A stretch of 64,000 nucleotides of DNA from Marifrigoribacter sp047730175. Lineage in GTDB: Bacteria; Bacteroidota; Bacteroidia; Flavobacteriales; Flavobacteriaceae. The notes beneath the pieces were generated by a model that saw only the letters and a program-made list of their open reading frames with translations, was not told the DNA's origin and ran no database searches. Positions 26,878 through 35,607 of this stretch are shown here, in pieces (within the stretch, counting starts at the first letter, position 1; each line of letters starts with the position of its first letter). The position numbers and the translations under genes were made by a program. Where the stretch lies: assembly GCF_047730175.1 (NCBI RefSeq), contig NZ_CP159833.1, positions 2,356,001 to 2,420,000 on the forward strand, read 5' to 3'.

Positions 26878-27864
26878 ATGAAACCTGTATTTTTCATTAT
26901 CTTTTATAGTTAAAATGGCAAAGCAATTTAGTTATCCCAACAGTATATATATATATAGCTAAATTGTATTTTTAATATCACAGTAGTATTTATTCTTTAT
27001 TTAGGGAAGTATGAAATGAATGAGTTTTAAGGACTTAATTTATGGATTATTTTCCCTATACTTTTAGGACTTAATTAGATAACGACACTCTATATAATAT
27101 CAAAAGGATACTTATTTAACACCCGCTATTAGGAACGTGTTGTAGAACACAAGGAAAAAGTTTTTTTTTGTTTCGGAAAAGGAGTGTTTTATTTATATGA
27201 GGAATAAACCACAAACCACTAACAAAGAATTGAGCTAAAGAATAAATACTTCAATTGAATATAAGATTAATAGAAACTATTAGTTTTTTTTTAACGATCT
27301 ATTTTTTTTATATCGAAGATTAGTTTCCCCATTATTATTACTGATTTTTTTTTCTATTTGAGTTCTCTCGTGTTTAGCTTCCACTTTCACTCTGAGTCAT
27401 TATGTATTTACAATCATACTTTTAAATCTATTCATTGATGGCTTTAGGGTTAATACGGTAGGGTTTTCTGAGTACACTCCAAGTATGCTGATTATATTCT
27501 AGAAGGCACAAAAGTTTTTGGTAGCTATGTAAAAGAATGGTGCACAGGAAATTTACAAACTGTCTTTTTTAAAGGCAATGATAATCCTAAAATTAAAAAA
27601 CAGATTTGTTCTGTACTTGCTGGTTATGTTTGAGATAAAACCAATCCTTTCGTAAAGAACCACAATAGACTTATTGGAACCGTAGCACATGTTATTAGAC
27701 TTGAGAATAGTTAAGAATTCTAAATTTTATTTTTCTAATTAGTTGAATTTTCTATTGTGTATACTATATTTTAATGCGTAGTATTTTATTTTTAACCTTG
27801 GAGCATTTATTAATGTTCCTTTTTTTATTGTTGACTATTGATTACTTTAGAAAAAAAATGTTTT
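26878..27864. other. Gene-free 1-kb region with decayed coding traces
   Basis: No convincing intact gene is present. The first ~500 bp are AT-rich with long T runs, plus a small palindromic segment at 27118-27150 (AACAC, 14-nt spacer, GTGTT-gtag-AACAC). A decayed frame lies at 27472-27714. The end presumably contains the promoter of the M24 peptidase gene, but I see no clear consensus. Confidence 0.6.
27472..27714 (+). pseudogene. Unrecognised decayed reading frame with one internal TGA
   Basis: An 80-codon frame without a start codon reads KYADYILEGTKVFGSYVKEW near its beginning and RLIGTVAHVIRLENS before its TAA at 27712-27714. It is interrupted by a TGA at 27631-27633 and preceded by an in-frame TGA. 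The amino-acid composition looks protein-like across both sides of the stop. I do not recognise the family. Confidence 0.4.
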
Positions 27865-29187
27865 ATGAAACAGGTACTTTTTTTATTCTTAATTATAAGC
27901 GCATCCATGTATTCACAAATTCTTTCAGAAAAAGAAAGAGCGATTGTTAAAGATGAAATCTTAGCGGAACGATTTAATGAGTTATTACCTCAGTTAATGG
28001 ATCGAGCAGCTATTGATATGTGGTTGGTGATTTCTCGTGAATATAATGAAGACCCTGTAATGAGAACGATGTTACCGGCAACATGGTTAAATGCAAGAAG
28101 GCGAACTATATTAGTTTTTTATAGAAATAAAGAACAAAATACCATTGAGAAATTAGCAGTTGCCAGATATGATGTGGGTAAAAATATTGTTTCTGCTTGG
28201 AATAAAGAAGAACAACCTAATCAATGGGAGGCACTTGTAACTATTATAAAAGAACGAAATCCCTCAAAAATAGGAATTAATATTTCTGATGATTTTGGAA
28301 TTGCAGATGGATTGGTGCAAACAGATTATAAAGAATTAAAAGAAGCATTGCCTTTAGAATATGAGAATAAACTTGTGTCTGCTGAAAAATTAGCAATTGC
28401 ATGGATTGAAACACGCACAGAACAAGAAATGAAATTGTATGAAATTTTAGTGAAAATCACTCATGAAATTATAGATGAAGCATTTTCAGAAAAAGTAATT
28501 GTACATGGAACAACTACAACAGAGGATGTAGTTTGGTGGATGCGTCAAAAAGTTACAGATTTGGGATTAGAAACTTGGTTTCATCCTACTATTGATGTTC
28601 AAAGAAATAATGAAGAATTAAAAAGTCATATATATTCATTTTCAAAAGGGGAGAAGGAAAAATTAATTATACCCGGAGATTTATTGCATTGCGATTTTGG
28701 TATAACTTATATAGGCTTAAATACAGATTGTCAACAGCATTCTTATGTATTAAAAAGGGAAGAAGATAGTGTTCCTTCCTATCTTTCAAATGCATTTAAG
28801 AAAGGAAATAGAGTACAGGATATATTTACCTCAAATTTTGAAAAGGGTAAAACAGGAAATCAAATATTATTAAAATCTCTAAAAGAAGCTAAAAATGAAG
28901 GATTACAACCTTCCATTTATACACATCCATTAGGAGTTTATGGACATAGTGCAGGCCCAACAATAGGGATGTGGGATTCTCAAGGAGGAGTTCCAGGAAC
29001 AGGAGATTACCCTCTTTATTTTAATACTGTATATGCTATTGAACTTAATACTACTGTTACTATTCAACCCTGGAATAAAAACATCCGTATTATGTTAGAA
29101 GAAGATGGTTTTTATGGAGAAGAAGGGTTTCGTTATATCAGGGGAAGGCAAGAGAAAATTAAGATTGTCAATCCTAAAACGAAATAA
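27865..29187 (+). CDS. M24 family metallopeptidase (Xaa-Pro aminopeptidase-like), exported
   Basis: The ATG at 27865 gives a signal peptide (MKQVLFLFLIISASMYSQ), so I prefer it to the upstream Met at 27838. The ~440-aa protein has an N-terminal creatinase-like domain (DMWLVISREYNEDP) and a C-terminal pita-bread M24 domain. Candidate metal ligands are in HCDFGITYIGLNTDC (two Asp), HPLGVYGHSAGP (His), AIELNT (Glu) and MLEEDGF (Glu). Family members hydrolyse Xaa-Pro bonds or dipeptides; with a signal peptide this one should act in the periplasm or outside. It ends one base before the convergent DoxX gene on the other strand. Confidence 0.87.
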   Translation: MKQVLFLFLIISASMYSQILSEKERAIVKDEILAERFNELLPQLMDRAAIDMWLVISREYNEDPVMRTMLPATWLNARRRTILVFYRNKEQNTIEKLAVARYDVGKNIVSAWNKEEQPNQWEALVTIIKERNPSKIGINISDDFGIADGLVQTDYKELKEALPLEYENKLVSAEKLAIAWIETRTEQEMKLYEILVKITHEIIDEAFSEKVIVHGTTTTEDVVWWMRQKVTDLGLETWFHPTIDVQRNNEELKSHIYSFSKGEKEKLIIPGDLLHCDFGITYIGLNTDCQQHSYVLKREEDSVPSYLSNAFKKGNRVQDIFTSNFEKGKTGNQILLKSLKEAKNEGLQPSIYTHPLGVYGHSAGPTIGMWDSQGGVPGTGDYPLYFNTVYAIELNTTVTIQPWNKNIRIMLEEDGFYGEEGFRYIRGRQEKIKIVNPKTK

Positions 29188-29610
29188 TTATTGCTGCATT
29201 TTTAAATATTTATCTATAGAATGACGACCCGATCCATAGAATAAAAAGAAAAGACATAATAAAAATACTAGCATAGTTATAATGAGGTTCATTGTATCCA
29301 TTTCTCCAACAAAATTGATGATAATAGCGCCTATTAGGATAGGTAATTGAGCAAAAACCGCCCAACGAGTTAATAAACCAAATACAATTAATAATCCTCC
29401 TATAAAATGAGCAGGAGCGATGTAGCTTATAACTAACATTCCACCTAACATACTTTGAATTGGTTTTATGAATTCCATTATCACTTGAGTGTTTCCCATG
29501 AAATCAATTCCTTTAATAAATAAAAAGGACCCTAATGCTATTCTTAAAATATCTATCGGATAATTGGTATGAGTATTTGCCCATTTATTTAATGATTTTA
29601 TACGCCCCAT
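29188..29610 (-). CDS. DoxX family membrane protein
   Basis: This small 140-aa protein has four hydrophobic segments and the DoxX-type arrangement: RIALGSFLFIKGIDF near the N-terminus, AHFIGGLLIVFGLLTRWA in the middle, and a C-terminal membrane segment followed by a short basic tail. DoxX-family proteins are poorly characterised membrane subunits, sometimes linked to quinone or redox functions. Its stop codon abuts that of the convergent M24 peptidase gene. The upstream same-strand MFS gene lies 66 bp away, so the two may be co-transcribed. Confidence 0.82.
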   Translation of the reverse strand: MGRIKSLNKWANTHTNYPIDILRIALGSFLFIKGIDFMGNTQVIMEFIKPIQSMLGGMLVISYIAPAHFIGGLLIVFGLLTRWAVFAQLPILIGAIIINFVGEMDTMNLIITMLVFLLCLFFLFYGSGRHSIDKYLKMQQ

Positions 29611-29676
29611 TATATAAATCCTTAAAAGTTATAGATGTAAGATACTCATTTTTAATGATATAAATAAGTTTTTTTT

Positions 29677-30930
29677 TTATTTTTTAGAAATTCTAAAGAA
29701 TATAAATGAAGCAATTAATCCAATAAATGAAAATATAGATAACATTAAAAAGACATGTTGATAGCCTTGTATGCCAGGAGAGTTATCTAATAAATATCCA
29801 ATACTTAATCCATTGAAAATATCTGGAGTATAGCCTACTAAAGATATTAAGCCAACAGCAGTACCTGTAAGAGCAAGAGGTATCTTACCTTCTTTCATAG
29901 CTGCAAAATATAAGGATCTGGCAGCGTAAATACCTGTAGCAATAATAAGAATAGAAAGGAAAAATAAAGAAGTTGTATTTGGGCTAATACTTCCAGTGGC
30001 AAATAATAAAGAACCAAGACAACTAAGTATAAAACTAATAACAAGCCAAAATGTGACTCTAGTCTTGTCTGCTAAAAACCCAATACCAACGCCTACTATA
30101 GGGCGAATAAACAATAAAAAAGTTCCAACTTTTGCAGATGTTACCTCGTCATACAACATAATTTCTTTTGCATATTGAGAAAACACACCTGTGGTTTTGT
30201 AGCCAACATAAGCACATAAAATAATGATCATTAAAAGCCATACAGAGGGGATGCTAAGTACTTTTTTAATATCCTGCAAGGTTATTTTTTCTAGGTTAGT
30301 TTGAATGGCGTCATCTGTGCTTGTCTTTAAAAAGAACCATACCAAAACTCCAATAAAAGCAACTAGGGTAGAGGAGATCCAAATAACAATTTGGAAAGCG
30401 TTTTGTCGTTCTGTAAATACTGCTAATTCTATTGCTTCAGTAACGAAAAAAGAAAAAATAAGTACGCCTAATAAACCAAATAATGCACCGACTAAGCCAC
30501 GGCCTCCGTCAAGAAATCCAAATGCTTTTCCTTGAGAAGTTTCTCCTCCCCATACACGAGTAGCTTTAATCATGGCCGCCCATAAAAGAAAAATGGTGGT
30601 AAAGCCCCAATAACCATACAATACTTTTAATACTAATAAAGAAGGGAAGGAGCCATATACAATACCTCCAAGAGCAGTAGTCCATAGTGCAATGGCAATA
30701 AGTTTTCTAGGCTGATATCGGTCTGCTAGTGGACCACCTAGTAGATATGCAAATACAGCTACAATACCATATATAGATTGCGCAGTACCTAATTCTAGGT
30801 TACTTAGATTAAAAACTTCTAAGACTGTTGGGCGAAACACACGGGTTAGTACAAAAGGTAAAATAAAAACAGCCTCTCCTGCTAAAATGAGTAGCAAGAG
30901 ATACGCGTAATTTTCATGTTTTGAAGTCAC
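29677..30930 (-). CDS. Major facilitator superfamily transporter
   Basis: This 417-aa protein has about 12 hydrophobic helices. The MFS loop 2-3 signature is visible as GGPLADRYQPRKLI (about 65-78), and a second-half counterpart as GFLADKTRV (about 270). A GGRGLVGALFGLLG segment in helix 5 recalls the organophosphate:phosphate antiporter and hexuronate group, but I cannot name a substrate. It lies 43 bp downstream of the acyl-CoA carboxylase gene on the same strand and upstream of doxX, suggesting a three-gene transcript. Confidence 0.87.
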   Translation of the reverse strand: MTSKHENYAYLLLLILAGEAVFILPFVLTRVFRPTVLEVFNLSNLELGTAQSIYGIVAVFAYLLGGPLADRYQPRKLIAIALWTTALGGIVYGSFPSLLVLKVLYGYWGFTTIFLLWAAMIKATRVWGGETSQGKAFGFLDGGRGLVGALFGLLGVLIFSFFVTEAIELAVFTERQNAFQIVIWISSTLVAFIGVLVWFFLKTSTDDAIQTNLEKITLQDIKKVLSIPSVWLLMIIILCAYVGYKTTGVFSQYAKEIMLYDEVTSAKVGTFLLFIRPIVGVGIGFLADKTRVTFWLVISFILSCLGSLLFATGSISPNTTSLFFLSILIIATGIYAARSLYFAAMKEGKIPLALTGTAVGLISLVGYTPDIFNGLSIGYLLDNSPGIQGYQHVFLMLSIFSFIGLIASFIFFRISKK

Positions 30931-30973
30931 TATAATATAATATTAAGTCAAATTTAAATTTCCTATGTATAAA

Positions 30974-32602
30974 CTACACCTGTATTACGCCTAAATTAAA
31001 TGCTTTTTCAATAGGAGCATGGTTCGCTGCTTCAATTCCCATAGAAATCCAAGTACGTGTATCAATTGGATCTATAATGGCGTCTGTCCAGATTCTTGAA
31101 GCTGCATAATAAGGAGAAACCTGCTTATCATATCTCGTTTTTATTTTATCAAATAATTCTTTTTCAACTTCAGGAGTAATTTCTTTTCCTTGTTTTTTTA
31201 GTGAAGCAGCTTCAATTTGTAATAATACTTTAGCGGCACTATTACCACTCATTACTGCAAGTTCTGCACTTGGCCAAGCAACAATCAATCTTGGATCGTA
31301 GGCTTTTCCACACATCGCATAATTACCCGCACCGTATGAGTTTCCTATAATGATCGTAAATTTTGGAACCACACTATTACTCACTGCATTCACCATTTTT
31401 GCACCATCTTTTATAATGCCTCCATGTTCACTTTTGCTTCCTACCATAAAACCAGTGACATCTTGTAGAAACACTAAAGGAATTTTTTTCTGGTTACAGT
31501 TCGCTATAAATCGAGTGGCTTTATCTGCACTGTCACTATAAATAACACCTCCAAATTGCATCTCGCCTTTTTTCGTTTTGACTAATTTTCTTTGATTAGC
31601 AACAATACCGACTGCCCATCCATCAATTCTTGCATAACCAGTTAAAATGGTTTGTCCATAGCCTTCTTTGTATTCTTCAAAATCACTTGCATCTACAATA
31701 CGTTTAATTACTTCCCGCATATCATATTGTTCTGCTCTAGATTTAGGAATTAATCCATAGATATCTTTTGGATCTAAGCTTGGTTTTGTTGGTTTATCTC
31801 TATTAAAACCAGCTTTATTAAAGTCACCAATTTTTGAAACAATGTTTTTAATTTTGTCTAAAGCATCCTTATCATCTTTCGCTTTATAATCGGTAACTCC
31901 ACTTATTTCACAATGCGTAGAAGCACCACCTAATGTTTCATTATCGATAGATTCGCCAATGGCAGCCTTTACTAAATAGCTTCCAGCAAGAAAAATACTA
32001 CCTGTTTTATCAACTATTAATGCTTCGTCGCTCATAATGGGTAAGTAGGCACCTCCAGCAACACAGCTTCCCATTACTGCTGAAATTTGAATAATACCCA
32101 TACTACTCATGACAGCATTATTTCTGAAAATACGCCCGAAATGATCCTTGTCAGGAAAAATTTCATCTTGCATAGGAAGGAAAACTCCAGCGCTATCTAC
32201 TAAATAGATGATAGGCAACCTGTTTTCAATAGAAATTTCTTGCGCTCTTAAGTTCTTTTTTCCAGTAATTGGAAACCAAGCACCAGCTTTAACTGTAGCG
32301 TCATTTGCAACAACAATACATTGTTTGCCACTTATGTATCCAATTTTTACAATAACGCCACCACTCGGACAACCACCATGTTCTTCATACATGCCATCTC
32401 CAGCAAATGCACCAATTTCAATCGAAGATTTTTTATTATCTAATAAATAATCAATTCGCTCTCTAGCAGTCATCTTTCCTTTGCTATGGTGCTTATCTAT
32501 ACGTTGTTGACCACCTCCAAGTTTAACTTTATTGAATTTTTTACGTAAATCTGAAACTAATAATTTATTATAATCTTCGTTGATATTGAAGTCTAAATCC
32601 AT
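30974..32602 (-). CDS. Acyl-CoA carboxylase subunit beta (carboxyltransferase)
   Basis: This 542-aa carboxyltransferase belongs to the propionyl-/methylcrotonyl-CoA carboxylase beta family. It transfers CO2 from carboxy-biotin to an acyl-CoA. Visible features are the N-terminal GKMTARERIDYLLD, the acyl-CoA binding region with GSCVAGGAYLP (about 178) and a C-terminal carboxybiotin half with GNSYGAGNYAMCG (about 425). The GGASTHCEISGV segment and the DAIIDPIDTRTW end are typical of this family. The biotin carboxylase partner is not in the window, so the acyl-CoA substrate (3-methylcrotonyl- is the most likely by overall resemblance) remains open. It is cytoplasmic. Confidence 0.88.
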   Translation of the reverse strand: MDLDFNINEDYNKLLVSDLRKKFNKVKLGGGQQRIDKHHSKGKMTARERIDYLLDNKKSSIEIGAFAGDGMYEEHGGCPSGGVIVKIGYISGKQCIVVANDATVKAGAWFPITGKKNLRAQEISIENRLPIIYLVDSAGVFLPMQDEIFPDKDHFGRIFRNNAVMSSMGIIQISAVMGSCVAGGAYLPIMSDEALIVDKTGSIFLAGSYLVKAAIGESIDNETLGGASTHCEISGVTDYKAKDDKDALDKIKNIVSKIGDFNKAGFNRDKPTKPSLDPKDIYGLIPKSRAEQYDMREVIKRIVDASDFEEYKEGYGQTILTGYARIDGWAVGIVANQRKLVKTKKGEMQFGGVIYSDSADKATRFIANCNQKKIPLVFLQDVTGFMVGSKSEHGGIIKDGAKMVNAVSNSVVPKFTIIIGNSYGAGNYAMCGKAYDPRLIVAWPSAELAVMSGNSAAKVLLQIEAASLKKQGKEITPEVEKELFDKIKTRYDKQVSPYYAASRIWTDAIIDPIDTRTWISMGIEAANHAPIEKAFNLGVIQV

Positions 32603-32694
32603 TGTCTTTATTGCTTTGGGCTAAAATACAAAACTTTCAATTCAAATAAAGAAAATAATAAATTTGAAATAAAAATACCATGGAAATATATTCC

Positions 32695-32725
32695 TTGGTA
32701 TATAAAAGTATTTGTGTTACATTTG
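32695..32725 (+). promoter_or_regulatory. Bacteroidota-type promoter for the FMN reductase/MarR operon
   Basis: TTG at 32695-32697 is followed after 20 nt by TACATTTG at 32718-32725, which is a full match to the TAnnTTTG -7 element. The spacing fits the TTTG/TAnnTTTG consensus known from Bacteroidota sigma factors. The gene's ATG is 35 nt further on, leaving room for a short leader with an AG-rich stretch (gaagaaag). Confidence 0.65.
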
Positions 32726-32760
32726 TACTCTCACTATTAAAAAAAAAAGAAGAAAGACAT

Positions 32761-33291
32761 ATGAAAAAAATAATCGCCTTTGCAGGTAGTAACAGTAAAC
32801 AATCTATCAATAAAAAATTAGCTGCATATACAGCAAATCAAATAGAGAACGTTGAAGTAATACTATTAGATTTAAATGATTTTGAATTGCCTTTATACGG
32901 TATTGATTATGAAATTGCTCATGGAATTCCAGATAATGCGCAACAATTTTTAAATGAAATTATTGCATCAGATGGAATTGTTTTATCATTAGCAGAACAC
33001 AATGGAGCGTATGCAACCGTTTTTAAAAATATTTTTGATTGGATGTCGAGAATAGACGGTAAATTATGGAGTAATAAGCCCATGTTATTAATGGCAACCT
33101 CACCAGGGGGTAGAGGAGGAGCGACTGTGTTAGAAATCGCTAAGGGCAGATTTCCTTTTATGGGTGGAAACATTATAGCAGAATTTTCTTTGCCTTTCTT
33201 CGGAAAAAATTTCTCTGAAGATGGATTATTAGATGCAGAACTAAATGAAGCGCTAACTAATGAAATTGCTAAATTTGAAAAAGCAATCTAA
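32761..33291 (+). CDS. NADPH-dependent FMN reductase family protein
   Basis: I start this flavodoxin-fold protein at the ATG at 32761 (176 aa). The frame is open further upstream, but that part overlaps the promoter. The N-terminus IIAFAGSNSKQSINKKLA is the FMN phosphate-binding loop of the NAD(P)H:FMN reductase family. SLAEHNGAYATVFKNIFDW (about 80) and TSPGGRGGATVLE (about 118) are the other conserved segments. It probably reduces FMN or quinones in the cytoplasm. A MarR-type regulator begins 9 bp downstream, so the pair probably forms a redox- or quinone-responsive operon. Confidence 0.87.
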   Translation: MKKIIAFAGSNSKQSINKKLAAYTANQIENVEVILLDLNDFELPLYGIDYEIAHGIPDNAQQFLNEIIASDGIVLSLAEHNGAYATVFKNIFDWMSRIDGKLWSNKPMLLMATSPGGRGGATVLEIAKGRFPFMGGNIIAEFSLPFFGKNFSEDGLLDAELNEALTNEIAKFEKAI

Positions 33292-33300
33292 TTTTTAAAG

Positions 33301-33738
33301 ATGGGAGATATTTCAAAAGATATAAAAACTACGTTTCCAACTAATAAAGTGAAAGCCTTATTAAATATTATTTATACTGCTAATTGGATTAGTAGTATTC
33401 AGAATGAATTTTTTAAACCTTTTGGAATTTCCCCACAACAATTTAATATTTTAAGAATTTTAAAAGGAGCAGGAAAAGCAATAAGTGTGCAGAACATAAA
33501 AGATAGAATGCTAGAAAGAGCTCCCAATGCAACACGTTTAATGGATAAATTGTGTGCTAAGGAATTAATTAATAGAATTCCCTGTCCTCAAGATAGAAGA
33601 GTGGTACATATAGAAATAACAAAGAAAGGATTAGCATTATTAAAAGAAATTGACGCATCATTTAAAGATGATTTACTTGAAAAATTATCAGACAAAGAAG
33701 CTGTTCAATTAAGTGATCTTCTTGATAAAATAAGATAA
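33301..33738 (+). CDS. MarR family transcriptional regulator
   Basis: This 145-aa protein has a winged-helix MarR domain. The recognition region reads SVQNIKDRMLERAPNATRLM and is followed by a wing with CPQDRRVVHIEIT and a C-terminal dimerisation helix. The DRR in the wing is the most conserved signature of the family. It starts 9 bp after the FMN reductase gene and probably controls that operon, possibly in response to phenolic or oxidising ligands; this is inferred from typical MarR/reductase pairs. Confidence 0.87.
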   Translation: MGDISKDIKTTFPTNKVKALLNIIYTANWISSIQNEFFKPFGISPQQFNILRILKGAGKAISVQNIKDRMLERAPNATRLMDKLCAKELINRIPCPQDRRVVHIEITKKGLALLKEIDASFKDDLLEKLSDKEAVQLSDLLDKIR

Positions 33739-33797
33739 CAAATTCCTGCAACAGCAGAAATCTTATGAAAAAATGCTATAACTTTTAATACAATCTA

Positions 33798-33882
33798 ATT
33801 CCTGCGTTAGAGATTGAAGCGGCATCCTTTTGTTATTTCACAAAAGATATAGCATAAAGCTCGACCTTTAGGTAACGCCAAA
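33798..33882 (+). ncRNA. Candidate structured RNA element in the marR-pirin intergenic region
   Basis: The segment can close an outer helix, GCGTTA (33804-33809) with TAACGC (33873-33878). Inside it, CTTTTGT (33827-33833) pairs with ACAAAAG (33840-33846), and a small ACCTTTAGGT hairpin precedes the closing strand. The string gaagcggcatccttttg...aaagatatagc resembles an element I recall as dispersed between genes in many Flavobacteriaceae. I cannot confirm a family name. It may act in the RNA, for example as a 3' UTR element of the marR transcript. Confidence 0.5.
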
Positions 33883-33979
33883 ATAACCTTTAGATTATTG
33901 CGCTCTTTTAATTTACAGACAATTACATTTTAAAATTAAGTATTAATTAATAAGATTCCCACATTCGTAGGAAATAGTT

Positions 33980-34849
33980 ATGAAACTAAATAATATAAAA
34001 AATATAGGGAGAAGTGATTTTGTAGATATGGGTCCCATACGATTAAGACAACCATTGCCTACTCAAGAAATAGAGGATGTAGATCCATTTGTGTTATTGC
34101 ATCACTATGGCCCGTTCGAAATTTCAGAAGATAGTAATTCATTTGATTTAGGACCACATCCGCATAGAGGATTTGAACCCATTACTTTTTTAATACAGGG
34201 AGAGCAATTGCATAGAGATTCTTTAAGTAATGAAAGTATTGTAAAAACAGGTGATGTTCAGTGGACCACAGCAGGAAGAGGAATTATTCATGCAGAAGGG
34301 CCTTCAAAAGAGTTTGTTCAACAAGGGGGAACTTTAGAAGGAATCCAATTATGGTTAAATTTACCTTCTGAAAAGAAAATGATGCCTGCTAATTATCAGC
34401 ATGTTAAAAATGAAGATTTTAATGTGCTTACTTCGGAAGATCAAAAAGTGAGCATAAAAATTATTGCGGGTGCTTTAAATGGAGTTAATGGAAAGATTCA
34501 AACACAAACTACGGTAAATGCTTTTATGATTAATATTGAAGAAGGAGGAGAATTTAATTTCCAAATTCCTAAAGAGCATCAATCAATGTTGTATCTGCTG
34601 CATGGTAATGTTCATGTGAATGATACGATTGAATTAAAAAAAGATGAAAATCAGATGGTTCAATTCAAACAAAACGGGGAAGGCTTTTCATTAACAGGAA
34701 ATAATAAAAGTCAGTTGTTATTTTTATCAGGAACTCCAATTAATGAAAAAGTAACAAGCTGGGGACCCTATGTAATGAATACTCAAACTGAAATAATGGA
34801 AGCCATGCGAGATTACCAACAAGGTAAAATGGGATTTCTTCCAGCCTAA
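33980..34849 (+). CDS. Pirin family protein
   Basis: This 289-aa bicupin has the pirin metal-binding motif GPHPHRGFE (about 57-65). Further candidate ligands lie in GRGIIHAEGPS (about 94-104), with the final His and Glu. The N-terminal DPFVLLHHYGP is also characteristic. Pirins are iron-binding proteins; some have quercetin dioxygenase activity and others act as co-regulators. It is preceded by the candidate RNA element and followed within 6 bp by a strong terminator, so it is probably monocistronic. Confidence 0.9.
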   Translation: MKLNNIKNIGRSDFVDMGPIRLRQPLPTQEIEDVDPFVLLHHYGPFEISEDSNSFDLGPHPHRGFEPITFLIQGEQLHRDSLSNESIVKTGDVQWTTAGRGIIHAEGPSKEFVQQGGTLEGIQLWLNLPSEKKMMPANYQHVKNEDFNVLTSEDQKVSIKIIAGALNGVNGKIQTQTTVNAFMINIEEGGEFNFQIPKEHQSMLYLLHGNVHVNDTIELKKDENQMVQFKQNGEGFSLTGNNKSQLLFLSGTPINEKVTSWGPYVMNTQTEIMEAMRDYQQGKMGFLPA

Positions 34850-34854
34850 TAATT

Positions 34855-34879
34855 AAGCATCCAATTGGATGCTTTTTTT
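34855..34879 (+). terminator. Rho-independent terminator of the pirin gene
   Basis: The perfect inverted repeat AAGCATCCAA/TTGGATGCTT is followed directly by a run of T residues, only 5 bp after the pirin stop codon. Confidence 0.88.
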
Positions 34880-34963
34880 ATATAAAAACACGATATTTGC
34901 TAATTAACAATAGTAGGTTTTCCTCAACCTATAGAAGGAAAACTGTATTAATTTGAATTGATT

Positions 34964-35146
34964 ATGGGAATGAATAAAAATACAGTATTGGCTTGGGCAA
35001 CATATTTAATGCTACTTATGGGGTTGATTTTAATTGCTATGGGAGCTTTTAAATATGATGAGGTTGCCGGATGGGGTTTTGCTACTGTTGGTATTGGTTT
35101 TTTTGCAATAGCTTGGGTTTTTAATGCCTTAAAAGGTAGAGTGTAA
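34964..35146 (+). CDS. CAL67264 family small membrane protein
   Basis: This ~60-aa protein has two hydrophobic helices (LAWATYLMLLMGLILIAMGA and a second from GWGFATVGIGFFAIAWVF) and a basic C-terminus (ALKGRV). I recognise it as the CAL67264 family, a small membrane protein of unknown function that usually sits just upstream of ettA in Flavobacteriaceae; ettA follows here after one broken gene. I chose the ATG at 34964 (MGMNKN); the ATG at 34970 is possible too. Confidence 0.75.
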   Translation: MGMNKNTVLAWATYLMLLMGLILIAMGAFKYDEVAGWGFATVGIGFFAIAWVFNALKGRV

Positions 35147-35149
35147 TCT

Positions 35150-35587
35150 ATGAAGCCACAATCAACCATAGTTTCTTTATTAGAAATAATTCTTGGCTTG
35201 GTTAAAAGAATAATTGGTAAACCCAAAAAGCAAGAAGTGAAAATTAATACTTCTACCCTTGAGAGAACCGGTTCTAAAGATGGTATAAATTCAATTAATG
35301 ACAATGCAGTAGCATTTGCTGAACTATTAAAAAAAAATAACTCAAAAATAACAAGCTCAACAGATATTACTTGGTCAAGTACAGAAAGTGTTGAGGCTTT
35401 GAAAACCGAAATTAATATAGATATTATCGCTATTTTTAAAGGAGATTTTTCTTCTCTAAGTACCTATAATAGTTATTTTTTACCCACTGGAGATTTTCAA
35501 TAAATTTCAATATCAAATGGTTGGGGAGATGAATATAATATACTTGCTAAGGAACTTGATGCTCTTTACGCACAATTAAAATATTAA
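35150..35587 (+). pseudogene. Unrecognised protein gene split by an in-frame TAA
   Basis: An ORF starting 3 bp after the CAL67264 gene encodes MKPQSTIVSLLEIILGLVKR followed by a hydrophilic segment, and stops at a TAA at 35501-35503 after PTGDFQ. The same frame continues without a break for 27 more codons (ISISNGWGDEYNILAKELDA and so on, to 35587), so an intact ~145-aa protein has probably lost its last fifth to a nonsense mutation. I cannot name the family. The insertion separates CAL67264 from its usual neighbour ettA, suggesting it arrived later. Confidence 0.6.
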
Positions 35588-35607
35588 ACAATTAATAATT
35601 AGAATTA

